Shown: positions 17,278-26,780, numbered from the stretch's first letter. The stretch is DNA of 64,000 nucleotides from an uncultured Psychromonas sp. (GCF_947489755.1 NZ_CANLFB010000006.1:97806-161805); one strand, 5' to 3'. Program-made: numbers and translations. The notes: generated from the letters alone by a model not told the origin.

Positions 17278-19062
17278 ATGGATGATGGGTTACAAAATAA
17301 CGACAAAAGAGAAAAGCTAGTTCGTGCTGGCGAAATGAATTCAATGCATTGGCTAATCGTATTACTTTCTGTTGTATTAACATTTAGTGCTTGGTATTAC
17401 TCTCAATTTCAACAGTCACAGAAGCTTGAGATTCAATTTGAACGTGAAGCAGAAAAAGTCGTTAACTTAGTTAAAGAACGAATTACACTTTATGAAAATG
17501 TACTCTGGGGGGGCGTTGCTTATATAGACGCTGTCGATTCAGATATCACTTCTCAGCAATGGGCGACTTACTCAAAGAGCTTGCAGATAGATATCAATTA
17601 TCCAGGTATAAACGGTTTTGGCATTATTCATAATGTACAACCTGAAGAATTAGATAACTACTTACAAAAACAGCATCAAGAAAGACCTGATTATAAAGTA
17701 CACCCAACTCATGGCAATCCAGAATATTGGCCGATCACATTGGTTGAACCGCTAGTGTCAAACAAACAAGCGATTGGTTTAGATATCGCTTTTGAAAGTA
17801 ATCGTTATTCATCAATCAAAAAAGCAAGAGACTCAGGTAAAGCATTATTAACGGCTCCCATTATCTTAGTACAAGATGATAAACAAACGCCGGGCTTTCT
17901 ATTTTACACGCCATTTTATAAAAATGGCCTTAAACCCGAGAACATAAAACAACGCCGAAAATTAATTGAAGGTGTTACTTATGCCCCTTTTATTATGGAA
18001 AAATTAATGAAAGGAGCATTAGCGAAAGAAAACAGATATGTCAGTATTCAGATATCAGATGGTGCAGATTTACTATTTGATGACAGCGCAAGTGATGACA
18101 ATTTAATGGTAGATCCATCTCCACTTTTTTCTGAAGATATTGACGTATCGATGTACGGACGCACTTGGATATTTTCAATTCAATCAAACATCAGCTTTAG
18201 ACAAAATACCACTTTAAACCAATCTTCAATCATTCTTATCGGCGGTTTAATTATTGACTTCCTACTATTGGTATTGTTTTTATATTTATCAAAAGCCAAT
18301 AGACAAGCATTAAAATATGCCGACAAAATGACGACTGAATTAAAAGAAAAAACCAAAAAACTAGAGAAATCTAATATTAATTTAGAAAAGTCTAATAGTG
18401 ATTTAGAGCAGTTCTCCTATGTTGCATCACACGATCTGAAGTCACCGCTCAATGCAATCGAACAATTAGCGAGTTGGATAGAAGAAGACTGCGAAGATAT
18501 ATTGCCTGATGAATCTAAAGAGCATTTAGTGCTATTACGCCAGCGAAGCAAACGCATGTTAAAACTACTAGATGACCTATTAGATTATTCTCGCTTAAAT
18601 TTGGCTACCGTTGCCAATGATAAAGTGAATTTAGCAGAGAAAGCTGAAGACATTCTTTCATTATTGGAGAGCAACGATAACTTTAACTGTATCGCCCCAA
18701 ATATTGAGATAAACATTCCACAACTGCCATTTGAAATCGTATTAAGAAATTTAATTTCTAACTCAATAAAACATCACGATAAAAAAACAGGCCAAATCAC
18801 TATCCACTATGCAGTCAAAGATAAGTTTCATCAAATATCGCTAGAAGATGATGGCCCAGGGATCCCTGAAGCATTCCATGATAAAGCAATGGAAATGTTT
18901 CAAACATTACAGTCACGAGACAAAGTTGAAGGAAGTGGCATGGGTCTTGCTATGATTAAACGAATAGTTGATCATTATCATGGAAGTGTCAATATTATAT
19001 CAGATGGGAAACGCGGCACTAAAATAAATATTTTATGGCCACTCAACCCAGAACATGAATGA
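17278..19062 (+). CDS. CHASE-domain sensor histidine kinase
   Basis: A 594-residue inner-membrane kinase. One helix at about 24-41 (WLIVLLSVVLTFSAWYY) and another at about 315-338 enclose a periplasmic CHASE domain (FGIIHNVQPEEL, GLDIAFESNRYSS, FLFYTPFY). A Lys/Glu/Asn coiled coil (about 343-378) leads to HisKA with phospho-acceptor His385 in YVASHDLKSPLN. The HATPase domain has an N box (LISNSIKHHD), G1 (DDGPGIP) and G2 (GSGMGLAMIKRIV). The HDLKSPL subtype resembles phytochrome-like kinases that pair with Rcp1-type receivers, and such a receiver gene is next. Confidence 0.94.
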   Translation: MDDGLQNNDKREKLVRAGEMNSMHWLIVLLSVVLTFSAWYYSQFQQSQKLEIQFEREAEKVVNLVKERITLYENVLWGGVAYIDAVDSDITSQQWATYSKSLQIDINYPGINGFGIIHNVQPEELDNYLQKQHQERPDYKVHPTHGNPEYWPITLVEPLVSNKQAIGLDIAFESNRYSSIKKARDSGKALLTAPIILVQDDKQTPGFLFYTPFYKNGLKPENIKQRRKLIEGVTYAPFIMEKLMKGALAKENRYVSIQISDGADLLFDDSASDDNLMVDPSPLFSEDIDVSMYGRTWIFSIQSNISFRQNTTLNQSSIILIGGLIIDFLLLVLFLYLSKANRQALKYADKMTTELKEKTKKLEKSNINLEKSNSDLEQFSYVASHDLKSPLNAIEQLASWIEEDCEDILPDESKEHLVLLRQRSKRMLKLLDDLLDYSRLNLATVANDKVNLAEKAEDILSLLESNDNFNCIAPNIEINIPQLPFEIVLRNLISNSIKHHDKKTGQITIHYAVKDKFHQISLEDDGPGIPEAFHDKAMEMFQTLQSRDKVEGSGMGLAMIKRIVDHYHGSVNIISDGKRGTKINILWPLNPEHE

Positions 19063-19173
19063 TTGTATTTCACGATGTCACCATGAAACGAATAACCAGC
19101 AAAATTAGCGATAAAAACAATCATCTTATCAAAGATAAAAAACCAGATTAAAAGTCGTAATTAATGAAGGCTA

Positions 19174-19602
19174 ATGAATGTGAAAAATGCAAATGAAATT
19201 ACTTTGTTACTTGTAGAAGATGACGATATTGACGCAATGACAATTAAGCGTAGCTTCAAGAAACAAAATATTACTAACCCTGTAACGAGGGTATACGACG
19301 GTATCGAAGCGTTAGCATTGTTAAAAGACAAAAAAGTATCTCAACCATTGGTAATTATTCTTGATTTACAAATGCCAAGAATGGGAGGAATAGAATTTTT
19401 ACAAACATTACGAGCAGACCCTTTGCTATCAGACTTAGTTGTTTTTGTATTGACGACGTCCAAAGCTAAATCAGATATCGCATCTAGTTATGGTGAACAT
19501 ATCGCAGGTTACTTTGTCAAAGGAGAAACCGGAGAGAGATTTTCAGGGCTGGTTAATATGTTAAAAAACTATTTTGAAATCGTGCATTTAAACGAAGAAT
19601 AA
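19174..19602 (+). CDS. Rcp1-like stand-alone response regulator
   Basis: A 142-residue single receiver domain with no output domain. The acidic pocket (LLVEDDDIDA), phospho-acceptor Asp64 in IILDLQMPRMGG, Thr in FVLTTSKAK and Lys in YFVKGE are all present. The extended N-terminal half and C-terminal helix resemble the Rcp1/CheY-like partners of HDLKSPL-type kinases. It lies 111 nt after the CHASE kinase and 57 nt before a REC-GGDEF-EAL gene, so it probably relays phosphate or competes between them. Confidence 0.92.
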   Translation: MNVKNANEITLLLVEDDDIDAMTIKRSFKKQNITNPVTRVYDGIEALALLKDKKVSQPLVIILDLQMPRMGGIEFLQTLRADPLLSDLVVFVLTTSKAKSDIASSYGEHIAGYFVKGETGERFSGLVNMLKNYFEIVHLNEE

Positions 19603-19659
19603 AAACTAAAATAATAATGATCATAGATCAATGTTAGGATTTAAGGATATGGTAGTGAT

Positions 19660-21351
19660 ATGAACATACTCATTGTTGATGACGATAGAATCGATAGAGA
19701 AACGATCGTCAGAGCATTAAGCCGAAGCGATATTTTATGTAATATTACACAAGTTGATATGGTTGATCGGGCACTTGAAGTATTAGCACATACCGCATTT
19801 GATGTTGTGTTACTCGATTATAACTTGCCACAACGTAACGGTATTGAGCTATTAATTGAATTAAAAAGCATGCCAGCGAAAGAAAATACCGTTGTCATCA
19901 TGATGAGCACCTCAAAAGAAGATAAATTAGCAATCAGCAGCATTAATGCGGGTGCGCAAGACTTCTTAGTGAAGACGGAGATCAATGCTTTTAGATTACA
20001 AAGAGCAATCGCTAACGCCCAAGTGCGCGCATCCTTAGAAAAAGAACTACTTCGCAGCCATCAACGTACTAAAGAACTAGCAGAACGAGATAATCTAACT
20101 GGTTTAGCTAACCGCTATTACTTTGACGAGTCCTTATGTCACGAAATAAAAAAACAACAAAGAGAGCAGAGTAACCTCGCCCTTCTACTAATAGATTTAG
20201 ATTACTTTAAGTTTGTTAATGATAACTACGGACATGATATAGGCGATCAATTACTCATTGCAGTGACAAAACGTATCACCAGTTGTTTACGTGGCAGTGA
20301 ACTATTTGCTCGTTTAGGCGGAGATGAATTTGCCATCACACTCACGAATTTAGAGTCTGCTTTCAGCGCCAGCAACGTGGCTAAAAGAATAATAGAATCA
20401 CTACAAAAACCTTTTGAAATAGGCTCTCATATAATCTCTTCAGGAGCGAGTATTGGTATCGCATTATGCCCAAGCGACAGCACCAACGTTAAAGAACTCT
20501 TTAAATATGCAGATATTGCGATGTATCGTTCTAAAAGTGATGGTCGTAATCAATTTTGTTTTTTCGAAGCTAAAATGCAAGAAATATTTTTAGAAAATTT
20601 CTTAATTGAAAATCAATTACGACATGCGCTAACAAACAATGACTTTTACTTACTCTATCAACCTGTAATTAGCTCAAAAAGCGGTAAAATAATCGGTGTT
20701 GAAGCATTGATACGCTTTGATATCGAAGGCTTGAGCCAGCGACCTGATATATTCATTCCCGTGGCGGAAAAATCGAGACTAATTATAGACATCGGACGTT
20801 GGGTTATAACTGAAGCAGTTAAACAGCTGAGTGCTTGGCAGGGAAAACAAGGCTCAACATTGACGATGTCGATCAACTTATCCTCAATCCAATTAACCGA
20901 TGAAGGATTAATTGAGCATATAAAATCGACCTTAATAGCGCACCATATAGATGCCTCACAAATTGAGTTTGAATTAACTGAAACCGCTTTATTAGTTGAA
21001 CAAGAAAACAGCACTAAAATGATTCACAACATTAGTCATTTAGGATGTAAAATTTCATTAGATGATTTTGGGACGGGCTTCTCTTCTATTTCACATCTAC
21101 ACCGTTTTCCAATTAATACGGTTAAAGTCGATAAAAGCCTAATGCCAAGCGCCTTACCTAAGGATAATACTAAACCTTTTTTAACCGGCTTAGTGGTTAT
21201 GATTCAATCCTTAGAACTAGATGTTATTGCTGAGGGTATTGAGACAGAAATCGATCTCAACCTCTGCTTAAAGCTAGGTGTAAATAAAATGCAAGGTTAT
21301 TACTTTGATAAGCCGCTTTCAGTCAATGAATTAGAAAATCGTTATTTTTAA
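19660..21351 (+). CDS. REC-GGDEF-EAL response regulator
   Basis: A 563-residue soluble c-di-GMP regulator. The receiver (1-120) has Asp53 in VVLLDYNLPQ with DD near the start and a Lys in FLVKTE. The GGDEF domain is intact (ARLGGDEFAITL) with a weak I-site (RGSE). The EAL domain retains EALIRF, INLSSIQL, FELTETAL, DDFGTGFSSI, VKVDKSL, VIAEGIET and MQGYYFDKP, so both cyclase and phosphodiesterase activities are chemically possible. Third gene of the kinase/receiver/effector set, presumably switched by phosphorylation from the CHASE kinase. Confidence 0.93.
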   Translation: MNILIVDDDRIDRETIVRALSRSDILCNITQVDMVDRALEVLAHTAFDVVLLDYNLPQRNGIELLIELKSMPAKENTVVIMMSTSKEDKLAISSINAGAQDFLVKTEINAFRLQRAIANAQVRASLEKELLRSHQRTKELAERDNLTGLANRYYFDESLCHEIKKQQREQSNLALLLIDLDYFKFVNDNYGHDIGDQLLIAVTKRITSCLRGSELFARLGGDEFAITLTNLESAFSASNVAKRIIESLQKPFEIGSHIISSGASIGIALCPSDSTNVKELFKYADIAMYRSKSDGRNQFCFFEAKMQEIFLENFLIENQLRHALTNNDFYLLYQPVISSKSGKIIGVEALIRFDIEGLSQRPDIFIPVAEKSRLIIDIGRWVITEAVKQLSAWQGKQGSTLTMSINLSSIQLTDEGLIEHIKSTLIAHHIDASQIEFELTETALLVEQENSTKMIHNISHLGCKISLDDFGTGFSSISHLHRFPINTVKVDKSLMPSALPKDNTKPFLTGLVVMIQSLELDVIAEGIETEIDLNLCLKLGVNKMQGYYFDKPLSVNELENRYF

Positions 21352-21535
21352 GCTGCTTAAAAAGCCTAAATGAAACACGGTTATCACTAACAAAATGGTA
21401 TAACATTAATCACGGCCGTCATAACCCGATCAGAAAAGTAGAAAATGATAGCCGTATTGAACATCGTTTAAAGTATTTAAATTCAATACTTTATTCTGAT
21501 ACTCACTACCAATAATAAACCGTTATCACCTTATT

Positions 21536-22486
21536 TTACAATCTGAGTGGTGATATGGTTTTCCAGCCATCATTGCTCATTTCTGCTAATGCAAATTTAA
21601 AAGCATAGTCTAACTGCCCTGTCTTCATCCTCAAATCAGTTGCCACTAATTGCCCTTCAATATTTTCTAAACGAATAAAGCCATTAGTAAACCAATCCAA
21701 AGAAGTTAATGCAGGTGGGTAAACATCGAGTTGGCCATAACCTAAATCTTGTTTTACCGATATCGTAGCAGTGCTTGCCAGTACATTCACCTCCACATTG
21801 TAATAAACGCCATTATCAACCACGATAGCGCCCCACCAATTAAGATTTGGATATAATGGTGAAATAAATATTTTATCGTGCACTATATTATTAACCTGTA
21901 GGACAGCCTCTACTCTTTTTTGAACCTGAGTTTGTAGGAATAAACCTAACAGCAAATAACCACTGCTTAGTATTAAACCAATTTGATTAATACCTCTCGC
22001 TTTAGCTTTCTTTTCATTATCGCCATTTCGCCAGAGATAAACGCAGCCAACTAATAAAGGCAGTGTATACAAAGGGTCAACCGCAAAAATAGAAGCAATA
22101 GAGAGAGGGTGAACCGTTAGCGGCCAAAATAACTGCGTACCATAACTGGTGAAGGCATCAAGCATCGGGTGAGTCACTAAAGGTAAACAGCACAACCAAA
22201 ATAAACGTTGATTAGAAATAACCCTTTTTGTAAATTTTCTTTTCAAGCAGATTTTTAAGAAACCAAAACAGAGAAAAGCAAAAGGGAACAAAACAAACAA
22301 TGAATGTGAAAAACTACGATGTTCGATAAAACGAGTTACAGCATCACTTGCAGGTAATAACACATCTAAATCAGGCAATGTCGCAAGCACAGCACCAATA
22401 ACAAGTGTACTACGCCCCAACTGTTTATGCGCAATAACCGCTGCGAGACTACTACCTAATACAATTTGACTAACTGAATCCATCAA
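21536..22486 (-). CDS. DUF457 / YdjM-type membrane-bound metal-dependent hydrolase
   Basis: A 316-residue inner-membrane protein. Conserved features are the N-terminal DSVSQIVLGSSLAAVIAH, TLPDLDVLLP (acidic pair), RSFSHSLFVLFPF and HPMLDAFTSYGTQLFWP, the His/Asp motifs that define the family and probably bind metal. Hydrophobic segments lie at about 10-40, 60-85, 100-125, 140-160 and 165-185, and a soluble C-terminal domain of about 115 residues follows. E. coli YdjM is LexA-regulated, but I do not see a LexA box upstream here. The substrate is unknown. Convergent with the REC-GGDEF-EAL gene. Confidence 0.85.
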   Translation of the reverse strand: MMDSVSQIVLGSSLAAVIAHKQLGRSTLVIGAVLATLPDLDVLLPASDAVTRFIEHRSFSHSLFVLFPFAFLCFGFLKICLKRKFTKRVISNQRLFWLCCLPLVTHPMLDAFTSYGTQLFWPLTVHPLSIASIFAVDPLYTLPLLVGCVYLWRNGDNEKKAKARGINQIGLILSSGYLLLGLFLQTQVQKRVEAVLQVNNIVHDKIFISPLYPNLNWWGAIVVDNGVYYNVEVNVLASTATISVKQDLGYGQLDVYPPALTSLDWFTNGFIRLENIEGQLVATDLRMKTGQLDYAFKFALAEMSNDGWKTISPLRL

Positions 22487-22629
22487 TATCCTTTAATCGT
22501 ATATATGAATATAAAAAAGCATATGACGTGCATGTAAAAGCGTTTGAAATATACCGATAATTATCCGCTAAGAAGACCGTCTATTTTTGATAAAAATTTC
22601 AACCTCACTGTAATCAACTGTATTTAAGT

Positions 22630-22822
22630 GAATTCAATTCTGCTTAATGAAAGCGGCATTATATTTAACATCATAGGGTTATATTTTTGACTAGTCAGTG
22701 CCGTTAGCTTTGCCTAGCTCAAGGCGAATTATTGAAGCAATAACGGGTTATTGAGAGATAATTTAACGCAGAAATCCACGGAAATAGCGGTGTTGTATCG
22801 CTTTGCTTATCCAGAATTGAGG
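22630..22822 (+). repeat. Short palindromic mobile-like element, copy 3
   Basis: The left end (AATTCAATTCTGCTTAATG) and the right end (CTTATCCAGAATTGAGGTG) are imperfect inverted repeats of each other and match copy 2 at 16969. The interior shares TTTTTGACTAGTCAG and AATTTAACGCAGAAA. Boundaries are good to about 5 nt. Confidence 0.83.
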
Positions 22823-22897
22823 TGAAGTACATTCAAGTGCATCGAACTGTAGCCAATTGTCTCTATACCTTCATCTCATTAGGCCTTGCTTCAGGCA

Positions 22898-22922
22898 CAA
22901 AAAAGCAAACCGAAGTTTGCTT
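22898..22922 (-). terminator. Intrinsic terminator of the SDR gene
   Basis: AAAGCAAAC (22901-22909), a CGAA tetraloop and GTTTGCTTT (22914-22922) form a stem. The A-run on the plus strand becomes the U-tract of the minus-strand transcript. The same design recurs downstream of the genes ending at 35015 and 44664. Confidence 0.88.
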
Positions 22923-22972
22923 TATAGAATGAGTTAACTGTTTTTAATTCTAAGCAGCTACTATGCTTCCTG

Positions 22973-23656
22973 TTAAAAGCTCCCATCGAATGGACGTAAA
23001 TCACATTCATGCGTCCATGTTGATTTAGGCTGTTGGCAAAGCCCTATATACACATCTGCAATATCTTCTGGTTTCATCATTTTGTTAGGATCTAGACTAT
23101 GTAATGAACGGCTATTATCAGTATCAATGATGCCATCCAATATACTATGAACAACATGCATACCTTGAGGTTGAAACTCACGCGCAAGTGACTGTGTTAA
23201 GCCTCTCAACGCAAACTTAGCCGATGAGAAAGCGGAAAATTTAGCACTACCACGTAAACTAGCCGTTGCTCCCGAAACAATAAACGTACCACCACCATTA
23301 TCAACCATTGGTTGCATCAATGATTTAGCTAATACAAAAGCAGATAACGCCATACTACGCCAGCAAGCTTCAAAATCACCACTCGTTGTTTCAGCTAAAG
23401 GTTTAATAACTAGCTGCGCCGTATTATGAATAACGACTTTAGGCACACCATGTTCTTTTATTAAGGCTTCTATTACCCCCTTCGTTGCTTGCTCATCAGT
23501 TAAATCAACAACACGAATATCAAAATCCGTTTTTAAGGGGAGCGAACGATTTAAACCAACAACCTTATAGCCATTTTTTTCGAAGCGGCTTAACAATGTG
23601 TGCCCTAAACCAGAGCCTGCGCCAGCAATTATTGCCAATGGAAGAGATTGAGTCAT
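22973..23656 (-). CDS. Short-chain dehydrogenase/reductase family protein, catalytic Tyr replaced by Phe
   Basis: Rossmann-fold SDR of 227 residues (237 if the ATG at 23686 is used; ATG 23656 is preferred for its AAGG and because MTQSLPLAIIAGAG fits the fold start). The NAD(P) loop is AGAGSGLGHTLL. The catalytic Ser is in IVSGATASLRG, but the usual YxxxK reads FSSAK (KFSAFSSAKFALRGL). Phe at the Tyr position also occurs in a known SDR subgroup with an FA.AK..LR..AQS pattern, so this is unlikely to be a sequencing error. Reductase activity is therefore doubtful; the substrate is unknown. Confidence 0.85.
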   Translation of the reverse strand: MTQSLPLAIIAGAGSGLGHTLLSRFEKNGYKVVGLNRSLPLKTDFDIRVVDLTDEQATKGVIEALIKEHGVPKVVIHNTAQLVIKPLAETTSGDFEACWRSMALSAFVLAKSLMQPMVDNGGGTFIVSGATASLRGSAKFSAFSSAKFALRGLTQSLAREFQPQGMHVVHSILDGIIDTDNSRSLHSLDPNKMMKPEDIADVYIGLCQQPKSTWTHECDLRPFDGSF

Positions 23657-23900
23657 ATAAAGCCTTATAGGTGAGTAATGGTTCATTCACTTTAGCTATC
23701 TACTAAAAGATAGTCTAGTAAAAAATAACTTTATAGAAATGACTACGAGACGGTACTGACAGTGTGAAATCTAATAAAATGCCAACGTTCAAAGAAACAG
23801 AACCTAATTCTTTTATATTAAACAATACAACTCAGTTTAATAACGAAGGCTCTGATATTAACGCCAAGAGATAAAGTTTATCAATAATGTTCCGTCTATT

Positions 23901-24311
23901 TTACTCAGGAAAACCAGGTACTTTATTAGTAGTGCTTAATCCCGCTTTATGCCATTCAGTTTGTTCGGCACAGAATATTTGAGCATCTAATGTTTTAACC
24001 GATTCTTCATTTAAACTACCTGCAGGGACGATTAAAGACGTCTCACCTTGCGTTACAAAAGGTAATCCAGAGCCACAATTTTCACAGAAAGCTTGAGTAA
24101 AAGTACGTTCAGGGTGGTCGTAACGTTTTATTTTATCTACTCCACTGACCCAATTAATATTATCTGGTGACGTGAATAAATTAGCGGCATGCGCACTACC
24201 CGTTAATTTTCTGCATTGTTCGCAATGACAAAAGAAAAAGTCACTAAAGTTATCTTCAACGGTAAAAGTAACGTCGCCACAGCAGCAACCTCCTGTAATA
24301 ATCTTAACCAT
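23901..24311 (-). CDS. GFA / CENP-V family zinc-binding protein
   Basis: A 136-residue member of the glutathione-dependent formaldehyde-activating enzyme-like family. Zinc-ligand cysteines appear in GGCCCGDVTF, FCHCEQCRKLTG and FCENCGSGLPF, the complete family set. ATG 24311 is preferred over an upstream TTG/ATG frame to 24371 because a GGTGGG ribosome-binding site precedes it. The family is broad, and glutathione-formaldehyde activity has been questioned even for the type members, so no substrate is claimed. Transcribed alone. Confidence 0.87.
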   Translation of the reverse strand: MVKIITGGCCCGDVTFTVEDNFSDFFFCHCEQCRKLTGSAHAANLFTSPDNINWVSGVDKIKRYDHPERTFTQAFCENCGSGLPFVTQGETSLIVPAGSLNEESVKTLDAQIFCAEQTEWHKAGLSTTNKVPGFPE

Positions 24312-24767
24312 AATCCCACCTATATCCTGCAAATTATTAAGTAAATTGCTCAAGTAAATAAGACTAAACATACCATTATATCAATCGGATAAAAACTGTT
24401 CGCGGCAGTTCACTATTAATAGTAAAGCTGTCTAATTCTTCTAATTACTTTTACATGGCACTTCTAAGCATCCGATTTTATTTTTAGTCCGGTTCATTAA
24501 CTTAAATAGCAACCATGAATGACAAAAGATAAATGCCAATAATGAATGAAAACCACCAGCTCAAAACATTATTAGCGTATGTTTTGAGCTAACACATTGA
24601 GATAACATTCTGAAATAAAATTATGAAATAAAATTATGAAATAAAAAGGGTTAAACATTTTAGTCTTTGTCGCTTTTATTTGAATGCCCTTTAAATAGAC
24701 GATATCAACGTTTTATAAATATGTTATTTTACACGCCAATAAAACTGATAACGAGTGGGAGAGATGA
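24312..24767. other. Intergenic DNA between GFA and DKNYY genes
   Basis: About 455 nt separating divergent genes. AT-rich, without an RNA gene. It includes a 13-nt tandem repeat at 24608-24646. The DKNYY promoter probably lies at about 24700-24745. Confidence 0.5.
24608..24646 (+). repeat. 13-nt tandem repeat, three copies
   Basis: The unit TTATGAAATAAAA occurs twice without change (24621-24633 and 24634-24646) after a first copy with one mismatch (24608-24620). It is one of several short minisatellites in intergenic DNA of this window. Confidence 0.85.
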
Positions 24768-26081
24768 ATGAAGGTACTTATGTGGGTTGGCATTATCTTG
24801 TTAGTGATAATGGCTATTTATGCATTAATAGTGACTGTATTTTCCTTTTATGTCAGCAGTCCTAGTACACATAATGCAACCGCTTTTGATAGTAAAATCA
24901 GTAACCAATATTACATGCAAGACGATAAAGTCATTTATGTTATGGATGGAAATTTCTTCCAAATTGGAGGAACAGACGTAGAAGATGCAGACCTAGGCAG
25001 CTTTAAAGTAATCGATCAGTACTACGCAAAAGATGCCAATAATATTTATTACAACGGTAAACTAATGACAGAGGGAAACTCAAACTCAATCACACAAGTG
25101 ACCTCAAAACTTAACGTCAATAGTGCTAACTCTGGTTACCTTATTAGTAACGGTAAAGTATTCTGTTATGGAGACATCATTGAAGGTGCCGACCCAGATT
25201 CTTTCTCCTATCTGTTTGGTTCATATGCCATGGATAAAGATTATCTTTATTATTACATTGATATCAAAATCCCACGTAAAGCAACGCCTACCGCTGTGCC
25301 TAATGGTAATCAACAATACATCAGACATGCTGAACAAATCCTTTATCAAGGGGAAGCAATTAGCAACCAAGCTGACAGTTTTGAAATTATCAGTGATGAA
25401 TACGCAAAAGATGCACTTCATGTTTATTCTCATGGGAAGATTATTGAAGGTATGGTGCCTAATGGTTTTACTGTTATCTCTCCTTATTACAGAAAAGATA
25501 AAAACCAAGCTTATTTCTTCAACACGGCTATTCCGGAGAGTAACCCAGAGACCTTTAAAGTATTAAATGATGCTATTTCAAAAGATAAGAAAAACCTCTA
25601 CTACAAAGGTAACATCATTAAAAATAGAAAGGCATCAGAAATAAACCGCTCAGAAGCTAATGAACTGAAGAATATAGGACAATGGAAATCACTTCATCTA
25701 GAGGCAACCAACGTCATAGTCGTTCCTCGCGATGATATTGAAAATATTACCAACGACTTCTACGCCTATAACAATGAAGTTTATGGAAAAACTAAAAAGC
25801 TCACAGACATTAAGCCTCAGGATGTTACCGTTTTAGACCCAGAAGACAAAAGCTTTGTTCAAATAGGTCATCACGTCTTTTACTATGGCACCGTTATTAT
25901 TGATGCAGATCCAGAGACCTTCACCATCATCTCAGATCATTTTTCAAAAGATGCTAATCATGTTTATTGGAATGAATACAAAGTGATCGATGCAGACCCA
26001 TCGACTTTTAAATATGAAGATAATGCCTACGCAGATGAAAATGAAGCAGGAGAATATACGTTAAGAGTGTCTGAATATTAA
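24768..26081 (+). CDS. DKNYY-repeat protein with N-terminal membrane anchor
   Basis: A 437-residue protein with a membrane helix or signal anchor at about 3-29, then a predicted periplasmic/extracytoplasmic domain of repeated DKNYY-type units. Examples are YYAKDANNIYYNGKLM, YAMDKDYLYYYI, YAKDALHVYSHGKII, YYRKDKNQAYFF, SKDKKNLYYKGNII and FSKDANHVYWNEYKV. Each unit is usually followed by DADPxTF-like spacing (GADPDSF, DADPETF, DADPSTF). The family has no established function. The start is ATG 24768 behind GGGAGAG; the overlapping ATG at 24764 is out of frame. Confidence 0.9.
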   Translation: MKVLMWVGIILLVIMAIYALIVTVFSFYVSSPSTHNATAFDSKISNQYYMQDDKVIYVMDGNFFQIGGTDVEDADLGSFKVIDQYYAKDANNIYYNGKLMTEGNSNSITQVTSKLNVNSANSGYLISNGKVFCYGDIIEGADPDSFSYLFGSYAMDKDYLYYYIDIKIPRKATPTAVPNGNQQYIRHAEQILYQGEAISNQADSFEIISDEYAKDALHVYSHGKIIEGMVPNGFTVISPYYRKDKNQAYFFNTAIPESNPETFKVLNDAISKDKKNLYYKGNIIKNRKASEINRSEANELKNIGQWKSLHLEATNVIVVPRDDIENITNDFYAYNNEVYGKTKKLTDIKPQDVTVLDPEDKSFVQIGHHVFYYGTVIIDADPETFTIISDHFSKDANHVYWNEYKVIDADPSTFKYEDNAYADENEAGEYTLRVSEY

Positions 26082-26237
26082 TCTCGTATTTTGGCTTACC
26101 TTAAAATAAGTGAAGGTATTAACTATTCGAAAATAATCAATAAAAAAGCGTACGTTGGCAGTAAGTAATCACCGTGCGCTTACTGTCATCTTACGTATTA
26201 ATATCAACAATACTCGATTCATTACACCGCCATAAAG

Positions 26238-26645
26238 TTAACCTTGCCACTGTTGTTTCATTCTTTTCACTGTTTCAGCAGGCACCTCGTGAATATTCGC
26301 GTATTTCCCCTTACACACAATCACTTCAAGCTTGGCGTTATATTGTTTAGCTAACTGCTGATAAGCCTTCATTTCCCAATGCTTAATAAACGTATTCGAT
26401 ACAATGACATTTTGTTGTTGCTGCAAGTGAGTTTCACAGGCTTGTTCACACCAAGCATGTGCTTTCTTGATAAGTTCAGGCTGGAAAAAATACACACCAG
26501 CCTCATCAATAAAGTACATGTCAGCTTCTAAATGCACTGTTGTTTGACGAGTCGTGTTAGCAGACTCTTCCACCCGCTTTTTAGCCAATGTACTTTTGCC
26601 ACTACCGGGTAAACCACGTATTAAGGTAAGCGTTAATGTAGGCAT
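26238..26645 (-). CDS. P-loop ATPase/kinase (AAA_33, polynucleotide-kinase-like)
   Basis: A 135-residue protein with a Walker A motif GLPGSGKSTLAKK at about residues 11-23, followed by HLEADMYFI (Walker-B-like Asp) and a basic C-terminal lid (AETVKRMKQQW). The order LIRGLPGSGKST...EADMYF...VIVSNTFIKHWEM matches the small zeta-toxin/N4BP2-type P-loop kinases that phosphorylate nucleotides, RNA ends or small molecules. The substrate is unknown. No antitoxin-like partner adjoins it, so a toxin role is not supported. Confidence 0.85.
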   Translation of the reverse strand: MPTLTLTLIRGLPGSGKSTLAKKRVEESANTTRQTTVHLEADMYFIDEAGVYFFQPELIKKAHAWCEQACETHLQQQQNVIVSNTFIKHWEMKAYQQLAKQYNAKLEVIVCKGKYANIHEVPAETVKRMKQQWQG

Positions 26646-26735
26646 GGTTTTGTGCTCAAGCTTGTATTCAATACATTGTTCCTAATGAATTTAATGGCCT
26701 GTTATCAGATAACAATATGAAGCTAGTCTATTAAA

Positions 26736-26780
26736 TAGTCACTTATTAAATAGCGACTTATTAAACAATGACTTATAAAA
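26736..26780 (+). repeat. 15-nt tandem repeat, three imperfect copies
   Basis: Units TAGTCACTTATTAAA, TAGCGACTTATTAAA and CAATGACTTATAAAA (26736-26780) follow a partial unit TAGTCTATTAAA. Intergenic between the P-loop kinase gene and nfsA. Confidence 0.75.

Larger units (their letters stand above)
22487..22972. other. Intergenic DNA with palindromic element and terminator
   Basis: About 490 nt between two minus-strand genes. Most is occupied by the palindromic element at about 22630-22822, followed by the hairpin terminator of the SDR gene. Nothing else is recognisable, although the promoter for the DUF457 gene must lie near 22500-22560. Confidence 0.6.

Noticed and set aside
26238..26645. 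P-loop kinase as a zeta-type toxin
   Set aside because: No epsilon-like antitoxin adjoins it, and the fold is equally consistent with small-molecule or polynucleotide kinases.
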